Shown in pieces: positions 54,661 through 64,000 of a DNA stretch of 64,000 nucleotides. Position 1 is the stretch's first letter, and each line of letters starts with the position of its first letter. The position numbers and the translations under genes are program-made. A model generated the notes under the pieces. It did not search any database and had not been told where the DNA came from. It worked only from the letters and a program-made list of their open reading frames with translations. The stretch comes from Ophioceras dolichostomum (taxonomy: Eukaryota > Ascomycota > Sordariomycetes > Magnaporthales > Ophioceraceae), in the NCBI GenBank assembly GCA_003049485.1, contig PYST01000107.1, positions 45,749 through 109,748 on the forward strand, written 5' to 3'.

Positions 54661-57503
54661 GGAGAGATTTCAGTTCAGAGCACACAAGCAGATTGGAAAC
54701 CACTCAAGGAAAATTACATGAAAAATCGAAATCAAAAAAAGACGGAAAAGAACCAAAATACAAAAAACAGAGGATTGGATCTCGCACTTCAGACGCAAGT
54801 GCTCTGGAGTTGACGGGATCGAAGGCAAGGAAAGGTACCAAGATTGTCAAATGACCCGAACAAAGACTGGAACAAAGCGGCAGCGCTGAACACGGTGGGG
54901 GAGGACACGGCTGATACCCAAGGATGGGTGGCACTCTGATTTCTTCGCGCAAGTTCTTGTTCTTCTCGTGTACCGTTTGCCCTTCTGCGTTTTTTTTTAA
55001 TTCTTTTTATTTTGCTCTGTTATCCTCTGTTATCCTCTTTTCTGTTTTGCTCTTTTCCCCCGTTTTCTCTCGCTCGTTGATTTTGTTCGTTTTGCTTGAT
55101 TGATTTTTCTTTGGCCTCCTCAACCCTCCTGCCGCAGTTGGCACGGCAGTCAGCTGGGGCAGCCCGCGTCAAATTTCATCAACAAGCCGCGTCGTTTTTT
55201 AATATCTCGCAAACAGCAGCTGGCGGCACACCAGCGCAGCTGACTGGCGGATAGACGCGGGCGGATGACCTTTCTCTCGAGCGATTTGCTCTGCGAGAAG
55301 ACGAAAAAGGAGTTTGGGGAGGCTCGGGGGGAACTGAAGGAGAAGGAGTGAGGGCCGTATTTGGCGGCAATAAATTGAACGACAGTCTACCACCAGCGTC
55401 TCGGGATCAGGAGAAAGGAGGGGCTGGCGGCCGGCACTAAATTGCACGAACAACAGCACGTCGAGTGCCAGTGCCCTGGGATCTACACCACACCGCAACA
55501 TCACACCCAACAGCACCAAGCAGTCGAACAAGAACCAGACGGCCCCAAAGAGGTCTGATGAGCTTGTTCGGCTCGGCTCGGGAATTATTTTGATTGTCTC
55601 TTGTTATTGATCATTTCTGCGATTCGTTTCGTTTCGTTTCTGATCTTATCGGGAACAACTATAACCAACTCACCTAACCAAACAAACCGCATCACAACAA
55701 CAAACAGCGCACAGCAAGACCAAATGCCTAATACACTAATAAAGTGCCTGTTGATTGCGAACCTCTTTCTGTCCAGCGGCCAGACCGCATCTCGCTCCCC
55801 TCGTGATAGATAGCACAGACTTCGCGGTAGAGAACCGGGCTCGACGGACAATTACCAACTGATTGGAAATGCTTTCCTTGTGTTTTCCTTTCTTACAGTA
55901 ATCCCGTTCACCGCAGTCCGGTCCCTATGTCGGAGAAACGCGGCGGAGACCTTGGGGATCTTAGGACGGGAGTTATATCCTACAACTGGCAGGTACCACT
56001 TACATGCAAGAGGCGCAGCAGAATGTTGCGGCAGACATCGAGATACTACCTGTAAGGACTCAAGGCCGCCGACAGACATATGGCACACCAAGTGTGGAGC
56101 GAGGTGATATTGAGATCAAACATACCTACCTGCTACGTTGTAGGCACCAGAGAAGAGACATGTGACGGTCTGTTGATGATTGCTGATCAAGAGAGGTGGT
56201 CCACCGGGCGGCCACTGGCCGCTGTCCGGGTCGCGCACACTTTCGAATCAAATGCGTTCGTCGTCTGGATAGATTAAGGGAGTGAGTGCACCCGGCCGGC
56301 ATCCAGCCAGCCAGCAGGCCTCGCCGGGGACGGTCGAAGGCCGAGTCGGTCCAACAATCATCCCGGGAGTGCCTGGGGCAATGGGTTCTCGACACAGGCA
56401 ATCCTCGGGTGCAACCGTGGCGCTAGATGATCGACGTCAAAGACACGAGGCATCTTGGCTAAACCGCCGTGGGGGTTAGTTTTTTCACGAAGCAGTGCAA
56501 GGTACGTGCGACTTACAAACCGTTCTTCAACCACACCCCGCACCATCAACGAATGAACTCATCATCAGCCAAGCAACGACCCCTTCCAAAATGTTAGGAC
56601 CCTCTTTTCTTCTCTCTCCTTCACCTCCCACCGGCTGACGGTTTGGGGCCTCGGGAAACACCAACCTACTTACAATAGGCACATGAGCAGGAAGCACAAC
56701 TGGCGTTAATCTATCCAGGTCATATCCGCGTAAACAAGCACTCCTCCCTCCGAGCCTGCAGCCCTGCGGCGCACACCCATCTCGACTGGCCGACCACCAC
56801 TCACCTTTCCTACCTACCGCCAAGCGCTTTGGGTGGGTGGTGCTCTACAGTGTCTTCCCCCCGCATAGCGCAACACACCTGCACCACCTCCAGCAACAAA
56901 TTACCCCTAACTTATTCCACCAACCAACCCCGAACCCCAACCGACCAACCAGATTCGTGCCCTCGCCTCTTTTCAGAAAGTGGAAGGGTCCTCGGCGAGA
57001 TTGATTGCGAAAAAGCAGGAGCCACAACAATAGCCCGAAATCGAACCTCGGAGGGTGAACCACAAGAGAAGGGTTGCGTCGTGTGCGGGGAAAAGGCAAA
57101 GGAAAGAGGGCTCCATCCATCCATCTACCGCCAGTAAGGTGGCGTCGCCGTCGCGATGGAGAAGTGTGAGGTACAACTAGCAGTGAGGGTCTTCTCTACC
57201 AGTGTGACTGTCGGGCGATCGGACTAGGGAAGTTCAAGGCAGGTGAGGTTGAGAATAACGATAAATACGGGCTTTGGCCCCCGATGATGATCATGACAAC
57301 CTGCCAGGCTAACTGACAGACAGCCAAGTTGGACAGTTCCCAACGGTTATCGATCGATCGTCATACAGTCCCCCTTCCACCTCCCGTCACCCAATCGCTG
57401 GTCTCACCTCGCCTACCTCTCTCACCTTCTTCACCTCCCATCCCTCACCTTCGGCTACACCACCCGTAACGTCCACCTTCCAACGTACTGGCCACAAACG
57501 ACC
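54661..57503. other. 2.8-kb gene-free interval
   Basis: Starts with the regulator's 3' flank (A-rich, then T-rich near 54980-55110). No recognised gene. Overlapping short frames at 55.2-55.9 and 56.5-57.1 kb lack domain content. The right end is the promoter of the next secreted protein, with ATAAATAC near 57261. Confidence 0.45.
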
Positions 57504-58905
57504 ATGAAATCCCTCGCCTCCCTCCTCATCGCCGCAACGGCAGCCCTTCCCACCCTCGCAATCACAGGAGCGTGGACAGACAAGGTCGGCGTAGCTGATG
57601 GTAAGCGCCACTGCTTGCTGCTCCTGCCCCGACCATCAACTAACTCCCGGTCCACATAAACATGACATGGTCTGCGGAGTGGAGAAATCCCACAAGCAAC
57701 TGCCGTGTCAGCGTTAAGGGGGTTCCACCACGTCGCTCACTAACACTTACACCGTTTCGCGCCTCTACAGGCTTCCTTTACTGCCGCCAGTACAAGCCCT
57801 CGGGCAAGAGTTTCGGCTGCTACGGCGACGATTTGGGCGATTTCCCTGTTCAGAAGCATTACAAGTCTCTGATTTGTAAGAAATCGGTCTTGTTTTTTTT
57901 TTCTCTGCCTTTCTCTCCCTCACCATCAAGCCCTTATTCTGCAGCGGTCTCGGCGGAGTCCCCCCTATCTCCGATCCCGATGTGGGTCTCCACTGCCGAC
58001 GACACCAGATCCCGGCCATCGGCCCGGGCTCCGTTGCATCCCCGGGAACCTCTGTGCCACACCTCCGCGTCGGCACTCCTTCCTTCCTACCTTACCTGAT
58101 GTCCTCATCAGTCCACTCGCTGCGATCTTTTCCCCCAGTTCCTCTCACCTTACACCGACTCGCGGGTCTCCCTCCGAACTCTCTTCCCCAGACCGTGCTC
58201 CATCCCCCCACCGTCCGTCGTCCCTCGCTCGATAAGAAGAGTCCACCAGCTAACAAACATTTCACACCGTCCCCTTCACACACACACACAGTGGCATACC
58301 CAATCCCCAACATCAACGCCCCCCTCGACGCCGCCATCCTCCTCGAGCACACGCCCATCCTCCCTCGCGACCCCTACCACTACGTAGTGCACACCACCGA
58401 ACAGCTCTTCATCGACGTCTCCCCCGGCGCCTTCTCCCCCGTGCGCGTCACCCCCTCGGGCGTCGGCAACGCGTCCTTGACCGGAGGCGAGACCACCACG
58501 GGCTTCCACAGGAGCTACGTCCTGTCGTGGTACGACGCCGCTGCCGGGAAGCTGGGCGACGGGTGGGCGTGGGTGCCCGTCGAGGGGTACGCGGGGCTGT
58601 ACCAGCTGTGGTGGGACCAGGCGCTTTTCGAGCGGACTGCGACCCCGGCCAGGTATGATGCTGTCAATGCGCCGATTGTTGCGCCAGTGCCGTTGGGGGC
58701 CACGACTGTTGAGAGGGGTTTTCCTCCTGCGACGGCGAGGCGGTCGAGGAGGAGGCGGGATATTGGGTCTGGTGAGCAGCCGGAGCAGCAGCAGCAGCAG
58801 ATGCAGATGCTTGATGCCCGGCAGGATGTGGAGGGCGAGGCGCCGTATCCACGGGTCGGCGTGTTTGGTGGGATCGAGTCGCCTGCTTCTCTTGAGTGGG
58901 TGTGA
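57504..58905 (+). CDS. Secreted protein, hypothetical
   Basis: Exons 57504-57600, 57771-57875 and 58292-58905 give 271 aa; introns are 170 bp (GTAAGC...ACAG) and 416 bp (GTAAGA...CACAG), both phase 1. A signal peptide (MKSLASLLIAATAALPTLA) is followed by FLYCRQYKPSGKSFGCYGDD with two cysteines. A conserved-looking core comes next: AYPIPNINAPLDAAILLEHT, YHYVVHTTEQLFIDVS, RSYVLSWYDAAAGKLGDGW and GYAGLYQLWWDQALF. Near residues 215-222 a basic cluster (RRSRRRRD) could be a Kex2-type processing site. A Gln-rich segment follows. No family recognised. The long second intron spans an open frame of its own, so an extra exon there cannot be excluded. Confidence 0.6.
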
Positions 58906-60537
58906 TCAGCTGAGGCGCTGCCTAAGAGACCTACCTATCTCGGGAGTTGTTGGTGTGGCCATTTGCATCTCTTGAGTTTTGATTTGCTGGATGCGAGTTT
59001 ACCTTCGGTGTAAAGTTATGATGTCGGCCTCAAATTGGATATCCCAATTCCGGAGTCCCATGAATCATTCGTACTGCGTGAGCGATTTATTTTCTGTCTT
59101 TCTTTTTCTTTTTTTCTTCTTTGTTTCTTCCCACTGTTTCAAACTCCCATGCGGCTGTGGACGCTGCTCACCACTGGCTGGTGAGGCGGTTGGTGACTCC
59201 ACAAAACACAAATATCAGATCACCATTCTCCGGCCGACAGCTGACACAGCAGAAAGCCTCCTCCCTCCTGGGCCTAGCAAATTTCGCCATTTTGCCCATC
59301 CTGCAAAAAGGTTCGAATTTGCCACCGGCCTGCTGTGGCTCGGAAGGGGAGGCCTGTTGGTCCTTTGGTAGAAGAAGAGAGAGGAAGGTCGTTCGCGTAA
59401 TGCGACGGATATGTTCGGCAACAGTTGTCATCTGGGAGGAGACCAGTCAGATGGTCGACCCAATGATGGTTTCCGAACTTCTCCGACCACTTTTGTACGT
59501 TGCATTGCTGAGTCCATCGTTCTTTCTCTTTTTTGGCTCCTCTCTCACCTTGCTTGTTTTCTTCTCTGGGTATCTCAAAACTTCTCCGCGGTTCCGTAAC
59601 ATTCACCTCAACATGCGTCCACCCCTGCAGCTTGAGGCGACTGTAGATCCTTGCATGTTAGCCTCGCAGAAGAGAAGTGGGCAGTCGAAGCTGAGTCGCC
59701 GCGGCTACCGCGTACCTACACCGGGCAAAGCCGAGTCCGCCTGGGCGACGTATGCTTCCTAGTAGGAGTCACCGCCGATGCCATCAGGATTGCCAATCGC
59801 TTCGCTGCCTCACCCGCCAGCCTGATGCTCGCCCGTCTATCAACCACGTTTCTTGGCATACAGACCGAGCTTCGCATCTACGTAATTGCGTGTAGATTCG
59901 TGTCTACCTGTGCCGCGCGGAGCCGGAAGTCTTCAAACAAGCTCGTTTGTACATTCTGGCCTCGTAAATCCGGTTCAAGTGTGACGCGTCCAAGAAACCA
60001 AGTTATGTCCGATGGGTGGCGGGTTGTGAAGCTATTCACCAATGCTGCAACTCATCGAAATGAGCATCCCGCGCGGTATGGTGGTTGTCAGTGCCTAGAT
60101 ACTGTTACGGACCACCGAGGGGCCGAGCAAGAGGCCGGCCGTCGTGGCTGAGTTTTCCGGTCTGGGCTCCTCATCCGTTTTCGTGCTTAAAGTCATACGG
60201 TATTGCAAAGGTGGTGTCGCCACGAGACGTAGGCGATTTTTTTTTCAGCCGCAAAGGGGCTCCAACTGGTCAACTTTTCGCTATGCCAAGTGATGGGTAT
60301 ATAATCGCCCAAGGGTCGACAGGCGAAGTGTCGGGCCTGGCCTTGTCTGGACTTCATCATTCTGCAAGGGGTAGACCTCATCAAGCTTGATCACCCTCTT
60401 GCGCAATCCAAAACTAGGTACCTACCCACCGAATACATTTTTGAACCCGTGGCACAAGATTGCTCTTGTGTTGGACGTCTTCCCTGTCTGATCGCTCCGA
60501 CATCACCCACATCCTCGGGACAGACGTCACCGCGGCT
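58906..60537. other. Intergenic, promoter of family copy 3 at the right end
   Basis: No gene recognised. A 213-codon frame at 59121-59762 contains T-runs and no motif. A TATATAA box lies at 60298-60304. Confidence 0.45.
60298..60304 (+). promoter_or_regulatory. TATA box for family copy 3
   Basis: GGGTATATAATC about 235 nt upstream of the ATG at 60538; parallels the boxes before copies 1 and 2. Confidence 0.4.
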
Positions 60538-61270
60538 ATGGCGTACGCTGCGGATCTCATATGTAGAGCGGCGGCTGGCGTTGGGAAGATGTCGCTGGTC
60601 AATTATCTAGTCATGGTGAGCAACTACCCCCAAGGAAAGGCGGGGAGGGACGTGGGGTTGCTGACAATGGAAAATTGGAAAGAAGCCGTCTTGCTGAGAC
60701 ACTAAACCTGGCCGACCACTCCAGCTCTTCCTATTACTCGACCTCACTTTCTCCGTCTTGATAATCGTCTGCGAAGCCGGATGCATCGTTCCACCAGAAG
60801 CCACCGAAACCACCGTCGCCGCGCTGTATCTCGGCCACAGCGTCCTTCTGCGGTTCCCCATTCTCCTCCTGCTCCTGTTGCCCCTTCGGAGTCGTCACGA
60901 CACGACGCTCCCCTACGGCCGTGACTACCGGCTGCGCCGCGGCCGGCCGCCCGATGACCATCCTCCCCTATTATTAAACCCCACGAGTCTCGACCTCTCC
61001 GGCCAGGGGCGGCGGGACGAGGCCGAGACTGCGACCACCCGAAGAGCGGTCCCAGACAGCAGGGAGAGTGACATCAGCGACGTGATCCTGGAGGTCACGT
61101 CTCCAGAAGACTGGCTCGCGGACCTGATCGAGGAGAACGAGCGAGCTCAGAAGCATCGTGATGCGTCGCTGGCTCCGATGGAGCGATACTTGGCAGACGA
61201 TACAGGTGCTTTGCCTGCTGCACTTGCCGGGGTCGCAGGGTCGGAACTAGTGATATCGCTCCGTCACTGA
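60538..61270 (+). CDS. Two-helix small membrane protein, family copy 3 (long acidic tail)
   Basis: Exons 60538-60615 and 60725-61270 (109-bp intron, GTGAGC...TCCAG, phase 0) give 207 aa. Exon 1, with LICRAAAGVGKMSLVNYLVM, aligns position by position with copy 1. Exon 2 opens LFLLLDLTFSVLIIVCEAG (helix 1). Helix 2 is VAALYLGHSVLLRFPILLLL, then a basic LRSRHD. The tail is longer than in copies 1, 2 and 4 and of another type. Its landmarks are LDLSGQGRRDEAE, DSRESDISDVILEVTSPED, WLADLIEENER and MERYLADDTGALPAALAG; they match the relic at 20.3-20.5 kb. Function unknown; presumably a membrane protein with an acidic cytoplasmic tail that could bind a partner. It is in tandem with copy 4. Confidence 0.66.
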
Positions 61271-61821
61271 CAACAGCGGCTATGGAACCCACGAGAGGCA
61301 CCCGAGCCGAGCGGAAAGGACATATTTTGCTGGATCGACTTTGCGACATTGGCCTACCTACTTGCCCGCCCCATTGGGTTGTGTTCGTGTACAAAGTCGT
61401 GTGCGGCAGACGGTTAAGACGAGGCCATGTATATAGATCATCACTCCTCGAGACTCACCACTTCATCATCACTCAGAAATTTGGGAAATGAGAAATTGTC
61501 GACTTGAACGTTCGTGTTTAACCCCGAGTTAGCAAAACGCAAAGAAAACTCTACATATCTCTCCTCCTCCCCCGCCCTCCTTTAAGGACTGGTGTTAGAC
61601 TAGAATGTTTTATATCATATCTATTTTGATCCTATCTGCTTTCCTGTTCTTCCCTTCCGCTTGCCCGCCCACCACACGATCCGGCGTCTGAATTCTCCAT
61701 CTCTAGAGACAACTCCCATTTACTTTCGCTGTTGCTTTGTCTACCGGATTTCCCCAACAGCTACCTTAGGCATTCAGCAAGAAACCTTAAGTCTATCGTC
61801 TTTGCCCCTCGCCGAAACCCG
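61271..61821. other. Spacer between tandem family copies 3 and 4
   Basis: No gene. A TATATA word lies at 61430-61435 and an AT-rich stretch near 61605-61630; either could serve copy 4. Confidence 0.45.
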
Positions 61822-62494
61822 ATGTCGTTGCTTTTCAAAACCTGGAAAGCCTTGGCTCGCGCATATGGCAGTGTCCGACAGCTGCCGCCGGCAAGTGTTT
61901 CCCTCAATGTAAGAGTTGTATTCCCCGCCATTAGCCCGCCCGCTTAACTACCTCTTCTACGTACTCCATTCCCGCAGTCACAAATTGCGCCCATGTATCC
62001 TGTGTGACCAAGTCCAAAAGCTCGTTGCTTCAGTGCACACGCTCCAGATGCCGTTCGGGCGGACACTGGTTTATCTTCGAGTGCAGATATTGCAAAATCC
62101 ACACCTGTCGTTCCTGCGTACGGATGCACCAACGGGAGCCTCTGATTCGACAATCCCGCTGCCACCGACCCCACTCACCGGTCATTGCTAACGGTACTGT
62201 ACCTACCTTCTGTAGCTTCTCTTGCTGCTCGACCTCTCGATCTCCGTCCTCATCTTCGCCTCTGCTGTCCGCTCCACTGGCCCCTCCGACGCCATGAAAA
62301 CGAGTATCGCGCTCTTCTACCTCGCCCATAGCTTCTTGCGGCTTCACCTCTTGCTTCTCCTCCAGCCGCAGTGGCAAACGATGTCCCCGCGCGAAGCCTC
62401 TGCGTTGCCCGACGATACAGTCCGCGAGCGCAGGCTGGACCGCGCACAGGCCTTAGCAACCCTGGCCATCGACATTGCCTCCCTCACCAACTGA
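61822..62494 (+). CDS. Two-helix small membrane protein, family copy 4
   Basis: Exons 61822-61908 and 62216-62494 (307-bp intron, GTAAGA...TGTAG, phase 0) give 121 aa. Exon 1 begins MSLLFKTWKALARAYGSVRQ. Exon 2 opens LLLLLDLSISVLIFASAV (helix 1), then a linker, then IALFYLAHSFLRLHLLLLLQ (helix 2). The tail ends TVRERRLDRAQALATLAIDI-ASLTN, parallel to RQRRLDLAEKIVYLASDSVS in copy 1. The shared FYLAHS-LRL core and the identical intron position and phase make the family link clear. The intron is the longest of the four and an extra small exon within it cannot be ruled out. Function unknown. Confidence 0.62.
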
Positions 62495-64000
62495 GAGAGA
62501 TCGCCAACCAGGACGATGGGCGGCGTTACAGTCTGACATGGCTCTCGCAGGTTGGGTTTTTCGCCGGTCACTCCACCATGCATCGATCGAGCCTCCAAGA
62601 GAAACCTGCAGATGCTTTAGCAGGGCCTTTCGTTGTACTGTAGGGACAACATTCCAGTCTAGTCACTCCTTATCAATCTTTCGCCGTCATGTTTTCTATC
62701 CATGTTGTGCTGTCCGGGCGGTACCTATAGGTGCCATTTATTGCGTGGAGAGAAAGGGCCGACAGCGACCTCGGCGATCTGTAGCATTCGCCCACGCTGC
62801 AGACAACTTCTGAGGAAGCGGCTGCAGTCAAAAAGACAGAAAGCCCTTTTCATATATTCCGTGTCGCGAGGTATTCGGACCCTACAGGTGCTGATGCAGA
62901 ACGCAATTCAACTCGATCGAGGTCATTCGTTTGCAGCTGCCATTTCTCCGTTCCATGCGGACTGTAACGAGCGCATAAGCCACCTGCACTACGTTGCCAC
63001 ACCCAAAAGGGTACAATTCTGAACCGTGGGCACGGGCCAGAACAGTGGCTTATAAAGGTGCTAGTGGCGACGTTCCCGTCCGTGGGGCACGGTCGTCACA
63101 CGGACCATCGACGGCACCTCCACACAAAATGTGCGCTTCTTTACTTCATAGGTGCGCCATAATTCCTACCTCGGTAGTCGAGGCGACCAAAGACAATGGA
63201 GTTTGCAAAACAGCGTTTAGATGATGGGATCGCTGTCTAATGCCATGCTGTTTCCCCCTTCACCGCCTGGAGGGGAGAAAAAAGCCACGTCTAACCACAC
63301 TTGACCCTCTCGTCCTTGCTTCCTGTGCCCCTGGTATGTAGGTGCACGCTGCTTGGTTGGGGGCAGACCATAGGCACTGTGGCGGCGAGGCTCAGCGCAC
63401 ATGTGTCAGAAGCCTCAGAGCTGTCAGTGATGCTCTTTGGAGGGTGGACCCATCAATTGCCTTTACTCGGTCCCGACTTTCGCCTTGACCAACTGCCGGG
63501 GGTGAGGCAGTGACTCCCTTACCTTCGAGTCGAAGCATGTTGATGACCAGTGCAGTGATTTAGGGACCAAACATTGCCCTGCCTAGGTACCTCTAGGTAG
63601 GTATTTTTATTGTTCAGTGATGATTTGGGTCACTGTGCCGTGACTAGATCGACTTGAGGCTACTGCTCCTTCGCGGCCACTCCCGCAACCCGTCGATCGC
63701 GCTCCTCTCCCACAGCTGATCGACGTCAGCCTAGTACTAAATGGAAACCAAAAGGGACTTAAGATGGATTGCATCTGAGCTTGGAATGATGCAGGACAAG
63801 CACGGCGGCTTCTGTGCCGAAGCACCACGCTAGCAAAACAACAGATGAAAATAGCTGTCGACCGGATACATAATACAAAAGAAGATCAGCAGAAGATCGG
63901 ATCGATCCACCACGAATTAGACATCGTTCGTTCCCACGGATTAGCGGCCCAATGTCTTCCAGTATCCTTGGAATTGAAAGCAAGGTGATCCACAGGGGGG
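62495..64000. other. Intergenic to window end
   Basis: No gene seen. Contains a GCCTAGGTACCTCTAGGTAG palindrome element at 63581-63600 and mixed sequence. A gene beyond the right edge may have its flank here. Confidence 0.45.

Noticed and set aside
57876..58291. Open frame through the long second intron of the 57.5-kb gene as an extra exon
   Set aside because: Direct joining keeps phase and gives a continuous protein; the intronic frame is Pro/Ser-rich without likeness to the flanking domain. RNA data could reverse this.
1..64000. CRISPR arrays, rRNA genes, complete transposons, telomere repeats
   Set aside because: None seen: no regular direct-repeat/spacer pattern, no rRNA-like stretch, no transposase or reverse transcriptase motifs, no TTAGGG runs.

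Overview
The window is nuclear DNA of a filamentous ascomycete, most like a Sordariomycete. Short GT-AG introns with CTNA-type branch sites interrupt most genes. The gene content is typical of such fungi: an HMG-CoA reductase with a sterol-sensing domain, HET-domain genes, a Zn2Cys6 regulator, a GMC/alcohol-oxidase-like enzyme and several small secreted proteins. CT-rich promoters are also present. Gene density is low, with several intergenic stretches of 2-4 kb. The species cannot be named from the sequence alone.

Layout. 0.8-2.0 kb: Ctr-type copper transporter (-). 2.8-4.1 kb: nicotinamidase PNC1 (-), divergent across 3 kb from HMG-CoA reductase (+, 7.1-10.9 kb). 14.5-20.6 kb: three copies, all on the minus strand, of an unrecognised small two-helix membrane protein family (two intact, one a 3' relic beside an assembly gap). 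A dense cluster of a GCCAAG-centred repeat lies between the first two. 21.0-23.4 kb: five-exon GMC oxidoreductase (-). 25.1-27.3 kb: decayed HET gene (-). 27.8-29.5 kb: GT61 glycosyltransferase (-). 32.1-34.3 kb: membrane-anchored aspartic-protease-like protein without the catalytic motifs (+). 35.6-44.3 kb: four small secreted or GPI-type proteins spread through gene-poor DNA. 45.0-46.8 kb: intact HET gene (-), then tRNA-Arg(CCG). 51.4-54.6 kb: Zn2Cys6 regulator (+) whose first intron seems to be of the rare AT-AC kind. 57.5-58.9 kb: secreted protein (+). 60.5-62.5 kb: two more tandem members of the two-helix family (+).

How the parts relate. HMG-CoA reductase, nicotinamidase and the copper transporter look like housekeeping genes. 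The stretch from 14 to 62 kb has accessory character: HET genes (one broken), a lineage-type membrane protein family in two outward-facing arrays, secreted proteins and repeats. There is no coherent biosynthetic cluster. The strongest novelty candidates are the two-helix family (recognised only by comparing the copies with one another, with one shared intron position), the AT-AC intron inside the zinc-cluster codons, and the GCCAAG repeat field.

All exon boundaries were placed by eye from splice signals and reading frame. No searches were run.
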